Shown: positions 21,428-32,302 of the stretch, piece after piece
Position numbering within the stretch: position 1 is the first letter of the stretch
Layout: the number at the start of each line of letters is the position of its first letter
NCBI GenBank assembly: GCA_907163375.1
Contig: CAJQUW010007757.1
Coordinates: 1-64,000, forward strand
Reading direction: 5' to 3'
From: Prostheceraeus crozeri
Taxonomy: Eukaryota; Platyhelminthes; Polycladida; Euryleptidae
Length of the DNA: 64,000 nt
Program-made: the position numbers and the translations under genes
Notes under the pieces: generated by a model
What the model saw: the letters and a program-made list of their open reading frames with translations, nothing else
What the model was told of the DNA's origin: nothing
Database searches by the model: none

Positions 21428-21641
21428 TCACCCCGACATTTCATACGACCCGGTTTATCTGCATGCATTGTACAGTGACTAGTCTTCCCGTCGTTCTGTT
21501 TATCTGTTACTTGCCTTTCGTGCATCAATAAATGGCATGTTAGAATTTGTGTTTTTTATAGAATCTTTATCTCCATCCTCGTTGCGTGACTACTGCTCCT
21601 GAATAAGAAGGGTGAAAGAAAAAGAAAGAAAGTAGAGTTAG

Positions 21642-21845
21642 TGTTATTGTCTTGTGTATGTTTCCGTATGTGTTTGTTCTTCTATGTCATGTTTCATGTT
21701 CCTTTATGTGCTAGCTCTGATCTATGTCGTGAGTATGCTGTAGTTTGTAATTTGTATGTTTCTGTTGTTTGCAGGTAGTGCCTGCAGGGGGCTGAATTGA
21801 TACTGTCAATAGAGTTGTCTACAAAGCAATAAGCGTTCTTTAACA
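21642..21845 (+). repeat. Copia 3' LTR
   Basis: A 204-bp repeat, 98-99% identical to the 5' LTR, preceded by a purine-rich tract and followed by the duplicated AGTCA. Confidence 0.93.
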
Positions 21846-21850
21846 AGTCA

Positions 21851-22394
21851 GTGCTATTTCACCAATGAATGTGAAACTTATATTACTGTATAGCGTGTGT
21901 TCTCATACTCCATCCGCATTTCATTTACTTATTGAACAGCCTTCTCTTTATCGCCATACTATTTGAAGACACCGGTAATCTAGCTTTTCGGAAATGGGCC
22001 GAAATTTTTCCAGATAGATTAGCTTTAATTGCCAAATTCTGTCACGGCTTTAACTTTGGGGCTTGGCCACGCGATTGTTAACATCTCGAGTGAAAAATGA
22101 AATTCAAGTTATGTTTTTCTCCTTCATATTTCTGAAAAGCTCTGATTCTCTAGTGCTTAGAACATGTCTCATTTTTGTCCTATCTTCTGTGGTTCAATAG
22201 TAGTCGATGTTTGAAGTTTGGCGAAAAAATAAGTTTTTGACATCGCGTTTGTCACTTATCAAGTCTTATTCCAGCTCTTGATTTTCATCAATGTTGATGT
22301 GTGGGAATCTATTTCCCTGTGGATGTATAATCAATTGGTAATGCTTAGTAATTATACGATAGGTGATATAGTGACCTGGTTGGTTTTTTCAGTG
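21851..22394. other. Unassigned DNA
   Basis: No gene or element end recognised between the copia element and the LINE 3' fragment. A 12-bp hairpin pair (GGTTTTTTCAGTG / CACTGAAAAACC) sits at the LINE boundary, 22380-22409. Confidence 0.45.
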
Positions 22395-23325
22395 AGCACT
22401 GAAAAACCAGTTACGACAGCCTTTCATATGAACAACAACGATAGCAAACATCAGCTAACTATAACTGCGAATGGAGCCGTACTACCGACCAATGACCACC
22501 CTACTTATTTGGGTGAGACCCTCGATCGCACACTAACCTATAAACGCCACCTCCAGAAGACACAAAGGAAGATAAGTTCGAGAAATGGACTACTACGATC
22601 GTTGGTGAGCAGCAGCTGGGGAGCATGTCCTTCGACGTTGCAAACAGGCGCTCTTGCACTAGTGTACAGTGCGGCCGAGTACGCATCTCCAGTATGGTGT
22701 CGCAGTACTCACACAAGGATAATCGACTCAACGCTCAACGAGACAATGAGGATCATCACAGACTGTCTGCGCCCGACCGAAGCGATCTTCCTCCCGGTCC
22801 TGTCGAGTATTGCTCCACCCGCAATTCGGCGAGAGTCGCATGTCATGAGTCTCGTAACAAAAGCCAAGGCAAACCAACATCACCTCCTCCATCAACGTAT
22901 CACCGCTGCACCAACGCAGCGTCTTAAATCACGACGGCCTTTCTCACGTCACGCGTCCCGCCTCCTCCGCCACGGTTTTGACATTTTGAAGATGTGGAAT
23001 ATACAAGTCAACGACGGTCCCCTTTTTCTAAAGTGTGCCTGCCCAGCTCCAAATCAATCGCTGCCACCCGGAGCCGACCTCCCTCGAAAGCAATGGGTCC
23101 GACTGATCCGACTCCGCTCCAACACCGCTCGCGTGGCTGCAACCCTCCAGCGACGGGGCTTTCGACAGTCCGCCTCTTGTGCTTGTGGTCATCCACATAA
23201 TCTGGACCAGAGTGGACCACATAATCTCGCAATGCGGAGTCCACAGGTCTCCTGGTGACATGCGCCTCCTACGTGATCCTGATATTGACATGAATTGGCT
23301 TCAAGAGCTAAAAATTGAACTTTAA
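22395..23325 (+). pseudogene. Jockey-like non-LTR retrotransposon, 3' part of ORF2
   Basis: One long frame holds KPVTTAFHMNN, PTYLGETLDRTLTYKRHL, LALVYSAAEYASPVW and RIITDCLRPT, the stretch that follows the RT palm in Jockey-type LINEs. The C-terminal zinc motif CACGH...HIISQC needs one frameshift near 23215, and the true end, ELKIEL then TAA, is at 23323-23325. The 5' side is truncated at about 22395. The 3' end is followed within 25 bp by an (AT)n tract. Confidence 0.85.
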
Positions 23326-23345
23326 ATTTGTGTGTTTGGCATACG

Positions 23346-23348
<3 letters not shown>

Positions 23349-23391
<43 letters not shown>
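23349..23391. repeat. (AT)n microsatellite at LINE 3' tail
   Basis: An uninterrupted AT run of about 43 bases directly downstream of the LINE ORF. It is probably the LINE's 3' terminal tract or grew from it. Confidence 0.9.
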
Positions 23392-23393
<2 letters not shown>

Positions 23394-23513
23394 TACCACA
23401 GGGTGTCGACAGACTTTCGATTTTCATTTTTCCGTATTTTTCCCGGATGTCAGCAATATTTTTCAAGGGGTACTAACTTTGCCTTACAACTTATTGATAA
23501 ATGTTAGAAGTTA

Positions 23514-23920
23514 CGTTGCTAATATATTCCCAAAACTTATCAATTTACAATGGTACTGAGAAACTGTGTCATCGATGTCCATACTAATGTTATCAAATTG
23601 GAAATCAGCCACATATTTAGCCTAGATATATACTAATAAGATATCAAATGATGAGAAATTCGTATGAATCTAATCTCTCATAATGGCTATGTACAATTTT
23701 AAAATCTTGCTTGCCAGAGAAATTTAATTTCAAAGACAGCTTTGATTTTGGGAATTCCATAAACTAATTCATTGATGGAAATTGGGAAAATTTTGTGATG
23801 AGTGGCTAATATAATCCCAATACTTCTCTATTTACAATGGTACTGAGAAACTGTGTCATCGATGTCCATACTAATGTTATCAAATTTGAAATCAGCTACA
23901 TATTTAGCCTACATATAAAC
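23514..23920 (+). repeat. 115-bp duplicated segment
   Basis: 23514-23630 and 23803-23920 share about 115 bp at roughly 90% identity, including the identical word GTACTGAGAAACTGTGTCATC. They are direct copies 289 bp apart, inside the left end of the second hAT-like element. Function unknown. Confidence 0.8.
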
Positions 23921-24430
23921 TTAGGATAGTTTGGACTTCCCATGTGTAAATCATGCAAATGAAAAGATCTATTTCATGGAAAATGAGTGTTTCATAAAAA
24001 GCATAGATGATTCATAAAAACAAGTAAAAAACTGAAGTAAACTGAATTACGGTCAATTTCATATTCAAAAGACTCTTACACTTTTGTTGATCACCTCTGG
24101 TTCGTAAATGACGTATAAACAACAATACCAATTCACTCAGTACGTCAATAGACGCAATAAAAACAAAACAATTTCAATATCTATCATAAGATGGCAGACT
24201 GTAGAAAAGTGAGTCACGGTCCTTCGATTTTCGAACATAAGTTTAATATAGTCTGTAGTCGGTTTACCAAAATTAAATGCATTGTTTCATACTTTTGATC
24301 ACAAAACGCACAGAAAACTTTACCGGGAACAAAAATGCAACTATTTTTCATTAAAAAATTTTTTTGGTGTTACACCACTTTTTCAATTACTAAAATAGAC
24401 CAATCTGCCAGAAGTAAGTTTATTTTCCGC

Positions 24431-24466
24431 AACGTGTCGAAGCACCCTACTTCGTCGTCAGGCGAT
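24431..24466 (-). ncRNA. Hammerhead-like motif in Penelope 3' repeat (degenerate candidate)
   Basis: On the minus strand CTGACGA is followed by a CGAAG/CTTCG stem with a 7-nt loop, then ACACGTTGCGG. Penelope-like terminal repeats are known to carry hammerhead ribozymes with CTGANGA-stem-GAAA. Here GAAAC appears as GACAC, so activity is doubtful. Confidence 0.3.
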
Positions 24467-24705
24467 AATAAAATGTTGCCAAATACATGCATGTATGAGA
24501 ATGAAAATGATGAAGACAACTCTAGCATTGATGTCTGTGTCAGAGTGACATGGGGACACACTGGCGAAAGAAAATCAATGCCGTCCAGTGACTTCTAAAA
24601 GGACTAGTAGAAGGCCACTGCACAAAAGCACATAAAACAGTAGGCATGAATAAGTATTAAAAGACAAGGGAAAAGAAAAAAATATGTACAAAATATGAAA
24701 GTGTC

Positions 24706-25920
24706 TTAAACCAGAAACATGGTGTAGTCAATATATTCATCGCGAGAATTTAAAGTAGGAGACAGATGTTTTATAGTCATGGCTTCTGCAATTCGACAAC
24801 GAATTTGGCTCACATGTCTGCTCAAAATAGTAAAAGAGAAGGTGTCTTTCGTTGAGGCATGATGCGACACACTATGCTTGTGTACACCTGTATTTCTGCT
24901 AGGCTGTAAGTGTTCAGCGACGCGATCATGGAAAGGACGAGTTGTGCTACCGATATAAAACTGAGGACAAAAATTACATTGAGCTTTGTACACAACATTT
25001 TTACTATTACACAGGTAAGGGTCATTTATAACACAAGAACGTTTCGAACAAGCTACGTGTCTCTTGATTTTATTCAATTTATTGGTTAAATTAGGAGATG
25101 GTTTGTAAATAACACGGACATTGAGACCAGTTCTTCTTATAATATGCGATAGTTTGTGGTTGAATTTATCACTAACAAAAGGAACTTTGAGCAAAGAACA
25201 GTTATTCTGAATGTAGGGTGCAGTTCGCCGACGTATTTGAGATTTCTTAGGACGTGACACTAACTGTTTGATATTTTCTCTAGAATAACCATTTTTAGAA
25301 AGCTTATGGCATAGATTCGAAACTGCTGTTTCTCTGTCATTGGTATTAGAGCATAGTCTACTCACCCTACGAACCTCTTCTCTCACTGTGTTACGTTTAA
25401 TAGACGTAGGTATGGATGATTCTGCATTCAAAAATATACCACGATTAGCTTCCTTTTGGTAAAAGCGATAATGTAATTTTCCGTTTTCGTCAATAAAAAT
25501 GGCAGTATCAAGAATGGGGAGGAAACCATCCCTACGTGCACAGTCCATTTCGAATTTGATAGAGTTGTGTAAGCGGTTGACCTCACATATCATGTTGTCA
25601 ATGTTGACGTTGCGATTAATGATCAGTATACAGTCGTCGATATACCTGAGGAATATGATAGATTTTTCACGGAATGCAAAAATAAAGACGATCGTTCCAA
25701 ACGATCCATTACAAGAATGGCAATAGTCGGCGAGATTTTGGAGCCCATAGCTAGACCACGTTTTTATCGATAAAACAAACCATTATAATGAAATGAGTTG
25801 TTATTGAGGATGAATGTCAACAGTTCCAAAATGAGATCAATAGAGATGCCCCAAACTGATTGATGAAATTTTTGTCGCAGTAAATCCGAAACGACCAGAA
25901 CTTCTTCTTGAGTAGATATA
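24706..25920 (-). pseudogene. Penelope-like RT (partial) and GIY-YIG endonuclease
   Basis: From 25920 leftward: LLRQKFHQSVWG, LELLTFILNNNSFHYNG, a TAA, GLAMGSKISPTIAILVMDRLE, a frameshift, then FLRYIDDCILIINRN (RT catalytic YIDD). An uninterrupted 295-codon frame (24706-25593) follows with HNSIKFEMD...LPILDT, a basic linker, the Cys pair CSKRSC and VVYKAQCNFCPQFYIGSTTRP with DRVAEHL (GIY-YIG core and Arg/Glu). About half of the RT, its N-terminal part, is missing. The protein would prime reverse transcription at nicked DNA. One nonsense codon and one shift make it a pseudogene. Confidence 0.88.
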
Positions 25921-26100
25921 TATATAGTAGATTGAGTAGATAGTATATATTGACTACACCATGTTGCTGGTTTAAGACACTTTCATGTTTTGTACATATT
26001 TTTTCTTTTCCCTTAGTCTTTTAATACTTATTCATGCCTACTGTTTTATGAGCTTTTGTGCAGTGGCAAAATTTTTTATTGTATTTGGCAACATTTTATT

Positions 26101-26140
26101 ATCGCCTGACGACGAAATAAGGTGCTTCGACACGTTGCGG
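26101..26140 (+). ncRNA. Hammerhead-like motif in Penelope inverted 5' copy
   Basis: The inverted terminal copy repeats the motif on the plus strand: CTGACGA, then a GAA/TTC stem variant and GACACGTTGCGG. Both copies share the GACAC form, so the change predates the copy or defines the family. Confidence 0.28.
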
Positions 26141-26529
26141 AAAATAAACTTACTTCTGGCAGATTGGTCTATTTTTCTATATTTATTTGATATGCGTCTG
26201 CCTTTTCACGCCATGTGGTTTAACAGTTCACACAAAGCGAATACATGTCGCTTACACTAATTTCACTGAATTTACTGTGATTCGCAAATCATGTTGATGA
26301 TTGAAAAAAAACGAATTGAACAAACAGAACGGAAAGAAAATACTTCTTCTCATGATCAATAATATGACAGAAGAAATAATTGTGCTTAAAAACGACTGTT
26401 ATTACACTTCCATGTTCTTCATTGACTCTAGAAGCTATATATTAGTGTAAAATGTTTATGCAATGATGGAAGTAGTAACTAGGCAAGTAATAGTCTCATG
26501 TGACCTGAAGTGCGCACTTACTCACTATT

Positions 26530-28219
26530 TCAGTTTATTTGATATGTCAGTAATCTGAGCATCGAGCTCAGCGGTCTTCTGCTCTAATTTGATCACTAGT
26601 TTTTTCTTTTCCTCCTATACCTCCGTAATTTCCAATTGCAAGCGTTTCTTCGTCAAAGTCTTCTGCGACTTTGCAACTTTCTCTGATTTTCTGTCTTTTT
26701 GTGCTTGATTGTATCGTGTACGTGCGTGACGAGCATACATCAACATTTTAGATTTCGATTGTCTTCAAGTCACAAGAATTGCATCATATACAATTCTATG
26801 TGCTATCACCGATGATTCGTCTTCATTTCCAGCAAAAGTTCCTTATTGACATTGAAGCCACGCTCAATTGTGGCCTGTCCATGGGATAAGACCAACACCC
26901 GTCTGACTAACGTCGCCAAAAGATCACTCACACAAATTTTTTTGCATCAGAGGAAGACAAGAATTAAGCCGTTGATCACGACGATATTCCGTAGCTGATT
27001 CAAGAACAGAAGGAACATTTACGAATCTGATGAACTCATCTTTTACGACATCAGCCTCTTGGCCTGAAAGCAAACCAATAGAAACAACTTCTTCCAAGAC
27101 AAAATTTAGTCGTGAAAGATTACAGTTTTCTTTAGAAATGTTCGGATCAAAAATTGACAAACCTCTCGCAAGTCGGGAATTAGATGTTGTTGCTTCCTTC
27201 AAATGCTGAAGTAATGGAACAACGAAGGTGATGCATTCCTTCCTGAAGTTCAGTTTATCATCTTTAGTTAGATAATTGATCTTTCCCAGCTCACTTTTAA
27301 CGGAAAACCCGAAATCGGTATCACGTGGTGATTTTTGGATCGTGATATCAGCTGTTTTCGCATTAACGATTTCACAAGAAATTGAGATTTGAAAATTGTT
27401 GAGGCCACAGTAATGTACAGAGCTGCAACATCAGTACATAGAAAGGGTACCATTGGAAAATCTGTTTGGCATGTGGTCGAAAATTTATCCAATTTTCGAG
27501 CAATGAACGCAAAGAAGGCGAGTTTTGCTGACAGTAACTTGTTGCACAAACGTTGTTTCACTGCACCATATGACTTACTCGTGGCTTCTGAGCACTTCCC
27601 TTTGAAGTGGTCACAAAATACTCTCAGTTAAGGCAAAATCTCAAGAATTCGTTCTGCAACGTTTGCATTTTGGACCCAACGTGTCGAAGCGAATTTCAAA
27701 GGAAATTTCAGGTCTTCGTTGTCATTTATCTCCAAAAACTGAGATCGTCGTGCTGGTGTGTCTCTGAAGACATAGTAGCAATTTGTCAAAAATTGTCCAA
27801 TGTTCCAAACTTCATCAGCCGTTTTCAAAGCACCGCAGACTGCGTGCAAAGAACATGTACCGATGTTTACAAGGGACAATCCTTCCTTACCAGCTTTGAA
27901 CATTTCGAAAAATTTCTTATTGACACTGGGCCCATCCACAGATATCTGCAAAAGATTTAACAAATTGAGTTAGCTAACAGCCTTCTGAAAGCCATCAAGA
28001 TGTTTTGCCACGACTTGTTTTACGACCCGGAAGAACGGAAGTGAGGCAACGAGTCGTGAATTCGCTGTTCATATCAAAAGAGCGCACACATACGTCCATT
28101 CGACACTTTTGAAAAATTTCATTCAATGATTCATCGAATAGAACCGAAAATCCCGACTTCGATGACACTTGGACATCAATACATAAAAAGCAATGTCGTT
28201 CAATTTTCATTTTATCCAA
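26530..28219 (-). pseudogene. hAT-like transposase (SVDGPSVN family), decayed
   Basis: Read leftward from 28219, frames give SVLFDESLNE (first catalytic Asp region), HLDGFQKAVS then a TAA, LLQISVDGPSVNKKF (second Asp), SLHAVCGALKTADEVW, FRDTPARRSQF and KFASTRWVQN. Further on come LVLSHGQATIERGFNVNKE and a lysine-rich coiled coil (KRLQLEITEV, KLEQKTAEL). This order matches a widespread animal group of hAT-like transposases that lacks the classic hATC motif. Frameshifts lie near 27630, 27270 and 26925. No N-terminal zinc finger was found. Confidence 0.7.
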
Positions 28220-28507
28220 CTACATTTTTTTTATTTGGAAGATAAAGAATAATATAGTTTAAACTTTTAATCTTTTGTACCTGAAGATGATTGCTGGATG
28301 GCGATCGAAAAATTTTGTACATAAGAAAAATAAGAATTAAGATCTTTAAAAACCTGACTCTTTCTGACTCAACCATTACCATTTGTTTAAGCTTCGCAAT
28401 TTTCGGGAATGACCTAAAAATTTCAAGGCGTCATGACCATTTTCAAGGGTTTTCCAGGGTCGCTTTCGAATTCACGGATTTTCCCCGATTGTCGACACCC
28501 CGTACTA

Positions 28508-31500
28508 GCTCATTGTTACACTTAGCTTATCAAATATTGATGATTGTGTAGGCACCTTAGTCCAACATTAAATGCACAAAACGGTGAATATCTAATTAGG
28601 ATTTGTGTTGAAGTTAAGTTCAAATTTTCAGCTGCTGTCTCTATTTCTACTGCCTACTGTACATTCGCTCCGCATCTGCACCCTTAATATGAGGACCCAT
28701 GTCCACTTTCACAGAAACGTCTACTGTGAAGATCACGTTTTTGCATGACCACGCTAACACTGCATCCTGTAGTCATGTTGAATGCTATCGAGATTCATGT
28801 TAACAAACTTAGTTACGATTGCGATTCATTCATCAAGCCGTTTAAATCTCAAATGTTTCAAACATACACTCCCACATCAATTCAAAGTGCTTGCTCCCGT
28901 CAATGTCCTCATATCCGTAATGAATAACGCGCTAAAATGAACAGAGATGGTTACCTTTCAATCATGAAAAATGTCAAAGGGGACCCAAAAGAGCTGTGAG
29001 TGGGGGAGGGGACTAATAGAGATGCATTTTTATCACCCATTAATTCAGTTTGTGCGAATGTCCAGTGTATAAGCCTAGGCATATATCGCAAGTGTATTCA
29101 TGTGCAATAGATTATTTTCTCAAGTTGAATGTCTATTTGACTACTTGATACATCCATACCTTGATCTGTAGGCCTAATGTGCTACCCATATAAGCCTAGA
29201 AAGTTGATTATGCTGACAATAATACGATGATCATAATTTTATAGGTTGCTGTGAGAGGAATGAATTCATTTTGTTCCAGCATTGGGCAAAATGAAAAATG
29301 ATATCATCAACATCTTCGATTGCTTTCTACGAATTCTCGAGTGCTGGGAATCCCTGGAACATTTCTATTTATGGATGTAGCTATGATGTAATTATAGGTT
29401 GTGATGTGGTTTGAAAGTGAAATGGGTGTGGATACAAGGAGTAAGGATATAAATTAGCAAAGGGAAGTTATATCTGGTTATAGGAGGAATTAATGGACAT
29501 TTGAAATTCCGTTACCATGTAGCACCAAATATTTTTTGATTTTATTGATGGAATTATTATCACAACTAGGACAATACTTGGTGATAACATTGTCTACAAA
29601 CCCTGAAACGATATGGCATTCACCATATACACTTTTTTCACAATGAACCAGCATGTTATGAGACATGTGCTATATACCTGCAAAAGTGATGTTACCTTTT
29701 TAAAATTCCGTTAACGACCAGTTTTATGGACACAGATTGAAGAAAATGAATTTCTCAAAAATTCCTTTCTGTGTCATTGAAGAGTCCACCCAAGTGTCAC
29801 ACATGATACATTTCAAAAGGAAAATGGATCTTCATTGACTGAGTAGCAGTCATGTTAACAGTGAAAATGAAATTCCGTTACCGTTTGGCCAGCCCCTTTG
29901 ATGACATATTGGTTATAATTGCTCGTTTGAGGAACATGTCACATCCCTTTAGTTTGTCACACCCGTTAAATCAACACCATGGGATGTCTCCAAAATTGTT
30001 TTTGTGCAAGAATTAATTTGAGTGTAGAATTTAACATTTTAATGGCAGCTTCTTGCTCAAAAGGCCCCAACACCTCTCTTGAGATTTTTAAGCTTTCTAA
30101 ACACTATTCTGAATAGATCTACTCAAGTTTTGAAACTGTGACAATAAATCTACATACGCCACATTCGTCCATATTATAGCTATACTGCTTACTTCATATT
30201 ACTTAGTTAGCATCACCATAAGCTTGATGTTGCCGATGAGTCATAGGCCTACTTGTAGGTATGTCACGGATTTTCATTTCGTGGAAATCTTGGCTACATA
30301 TCTGTAAATCTATGGCCTGATACATTGACTTATGTTTTAGACATAATGTCTATGGCTAAACACGAAGTGCATATTCGACAATAGAAAGTGCCAATACTCG
30401 TCATTACGAATTGAGAATGCAGAATCCGCTTTGAATCCGTTTTATATTTTCACCGTCGTATAACCATCGCATCAACATTACGATAATGCATGATATTGTA
30501 AGGCTTTCATGTTCACAGGTTAATAAGCTCCAGAAAGCAAGTAGTTATTTCCCTGGATGGAAAATATCAACCTATTGCAGAATTCTATGAAAAAAGTCAG
30601 GCATTGCAACAGATTTCTTCGGTCATTATTTGTCTATAACCTCGAGCCTTCGTCTCACGGTCAAAAGGATAACCTCAAATACATGTATTATCTACTACAC
30701 AATTATGAAGAGTGGAACAGCTAACATACAGCAGTATTCACTGTTCATGAAATACCAGGACACCGACAAGTTTCCATTTCCTGTTTAACACCACCTGCGT
30801 CCTGCGAGAACCGTTGTAAGTGTGGTGACCTATAAACACAAATATTTTTTGCGTCATTAGTAATCGAAATCAGAAAGCAGAGCGCGGTCATAACTGAATT
30901 ACCAACAACCTTTTATGTCAACCAACTAGATAAATTTCACTGCATGATATTCACCAGACATCTGAGGCTCGACACTGTCACGAACGTATGTCTCTTTATA
31001 CATCTTTTATCATCTAACACTCACCGATGCATCACAGGAAATGCATTGTACTTTTTCCTTCAACCTACGAAAATAATTGACGATCGGAATGCAGTAAATG
31101 TTTTACTTCTTCGACATTCCTTTGTAAAAAATGTCAGAAAACGTGTTTTTGTAGAAACATATAGAAATTTCGAGCCATTCAAATTGTAAAACAAAAAAGA
31201 TTGGTTGTCAGAGTACAGTTTTAAATACCACGACCTCGATCAGGACAGTCGGATCTTGCTCCATCAGTCGGACATTGATGCACGACATCTGATATCGCTT
31301 TACAGCAAGACTTTGCAACTATGACATGCTTCAGTAATCTGTCTCTTCTCATGGTCTAGCAACGGTCATATAGATAGATGACTGTGTAAAATGGTCCTAT
31401 TCCTTCTATCAAATTATATTCATGCAAATTGTCTACTTACAATACGTCCTCTTCGCACAGCGTTACTAACGAAAGTAAAAAGAGCATTCAAAACTATTAA

Positions 31501-31729
31501 GTCACTTAGCAACAAATTCAGAGTAATCAAATATCATGTCAAAGCAAGTACCAATAACATATATACAATATCTTGCTAAATATCACCAAGAGATATCTGA
31601 GACCTACCAAGAAATCCAAGAGCCGCACGAGAAGCTATATCGGATATCTATAGATCATCACTTGACAGTGCTCAGACTTTTTATTTTTTTATTTATGGAG
31701 GTTAGGCAGCAGATATGCTGATACGCAAG
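28508..31729. other. Unassigned DNA with AAATTCCGTTA motif
   Basis: No supported gene. GAAATTCCGTTACC-like words appear three times (about 29508, 29702, 29872), all on the plus strand, about 170-190 bp apart. No RNA gene or element end was recognised. Confidence 0.45.
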
Positions 31730-32293
31730 ACAATGGAGCGAGACGACAAGACTGGCCCATCTCTAAATGGTTCAGTAATTTCAGATTGGCTCAAATTGTT
31801 TCAGCAACAGTAGAAGGACAAAATGAAGGGGTACCCTCGACGATCAGAGATGAAATATGTGAAACTTTCCTACGATTCAAGATTGAGTTGGCAAATTTCC
31901 GCCAATTTCTGTTATCAACATTTCGACATTTTTTATTCTAACTTGGATCGTCGCGTTGCGGCGTTCAATTTGTTTCGCATTGATTTGTAAGTCATGAAAT
32001 CAGATGGGACTCGGCTTCCATTTCCTCCACATGATGCGCTCTTCCTTAGACAGACTAAAGCAGGAGGCGTCGAACCACGATTTATTTCGTTGATCATCAC
32101 GCATGTAGGTGGGAATGTTATTTTTATCGCTATGATGATAATATTGGCAAAGGATTTCAACACAATTCGCGGTCATTCATTAAGTTGGAGAATTTCGTTA
32201 CAGTCAGCTGAATTTAATTCATTGATTAGACCATTCCAATTAGCCCCAGTGGTCGTGGCGCGAATTTTCACCAATTTCTCGTGTTCGTGTTAG
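31730..32293 (-). pseudogene. Non-LTR retrotransposon remnant (endonuclease-RT linker)
   Basis: On the minus strand, combined frames give NKSWFDASCFSLSKEERIMW, then DFMTYKSMRNKLNAATRRSK and, after a shift, KVSHISSLIVEGT...STVAETI. This is the typical LINE segment between endonuclease and RT (NK.WF...C..L, then LY...R...A.R.AK, then ...D G......I...F). Both flanking domains are missing and several shifts are present. Confidence 0.5.
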
Positions 32294-32302
32294 CAGTAAT
32301 AA

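Larger units (their letters stand above)
16904..21845 (+). mobile_element. Copia LTR retrotransposon, GalEa-like
   Basis: The element is 4942 bp with LTRs of 202 and 204 bp and a perfect 5-bp duplication AGTCA (16899-16903, 21846-21850). LTRs begin TGTTATTG and end TTTAACA. They differ by three substitutions and one 2-bp indel, so insertion was recent. Gag, zinc knuckle, protease, integrase, RT and RNase H follow in copia order. Short LTRs, size and the integrase tail suit the GalEa lineage known from crustaceans and other animals (inference). The polyprotein frame changes about six times with few stops. Confidence 0.95.
24393..26180 (-). mobile_element. Penelope-like element with inverted terminal copies
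   Basis: The minus strand runs from an inverted terminal copy (25944-26180) through a partial RT to GIY-YIG and a 3' terminal repeat (24393-24735). The two terminal copies are inverted relative to each other. The 3' one has about 130 extra bases (about 24490-24620). This agrees with Penelope-like terminal repeats, which may be inverted at the 5' end. It is inserted in the second hAT-like element. Confidence 0.85.
23399..28501 (-). mobile_element. Second hAT-like transposon, GGGTGTCGACA ends
   Basis: The ends CAGGGTGTCGACA and, reverse-complemented, CGGGGTGTCGACA are inverted. Flanks GTACCA and GTACTA may be a decayed duplication, but no clean 8-bp repeat is seen. The minus strand carries a decayed hAT-like transposase (26530-28219). 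A Penelope-like element occupies 24393-26180. The family differs from the ZBED hAT at 1056-6855. Confidence 0.65.
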
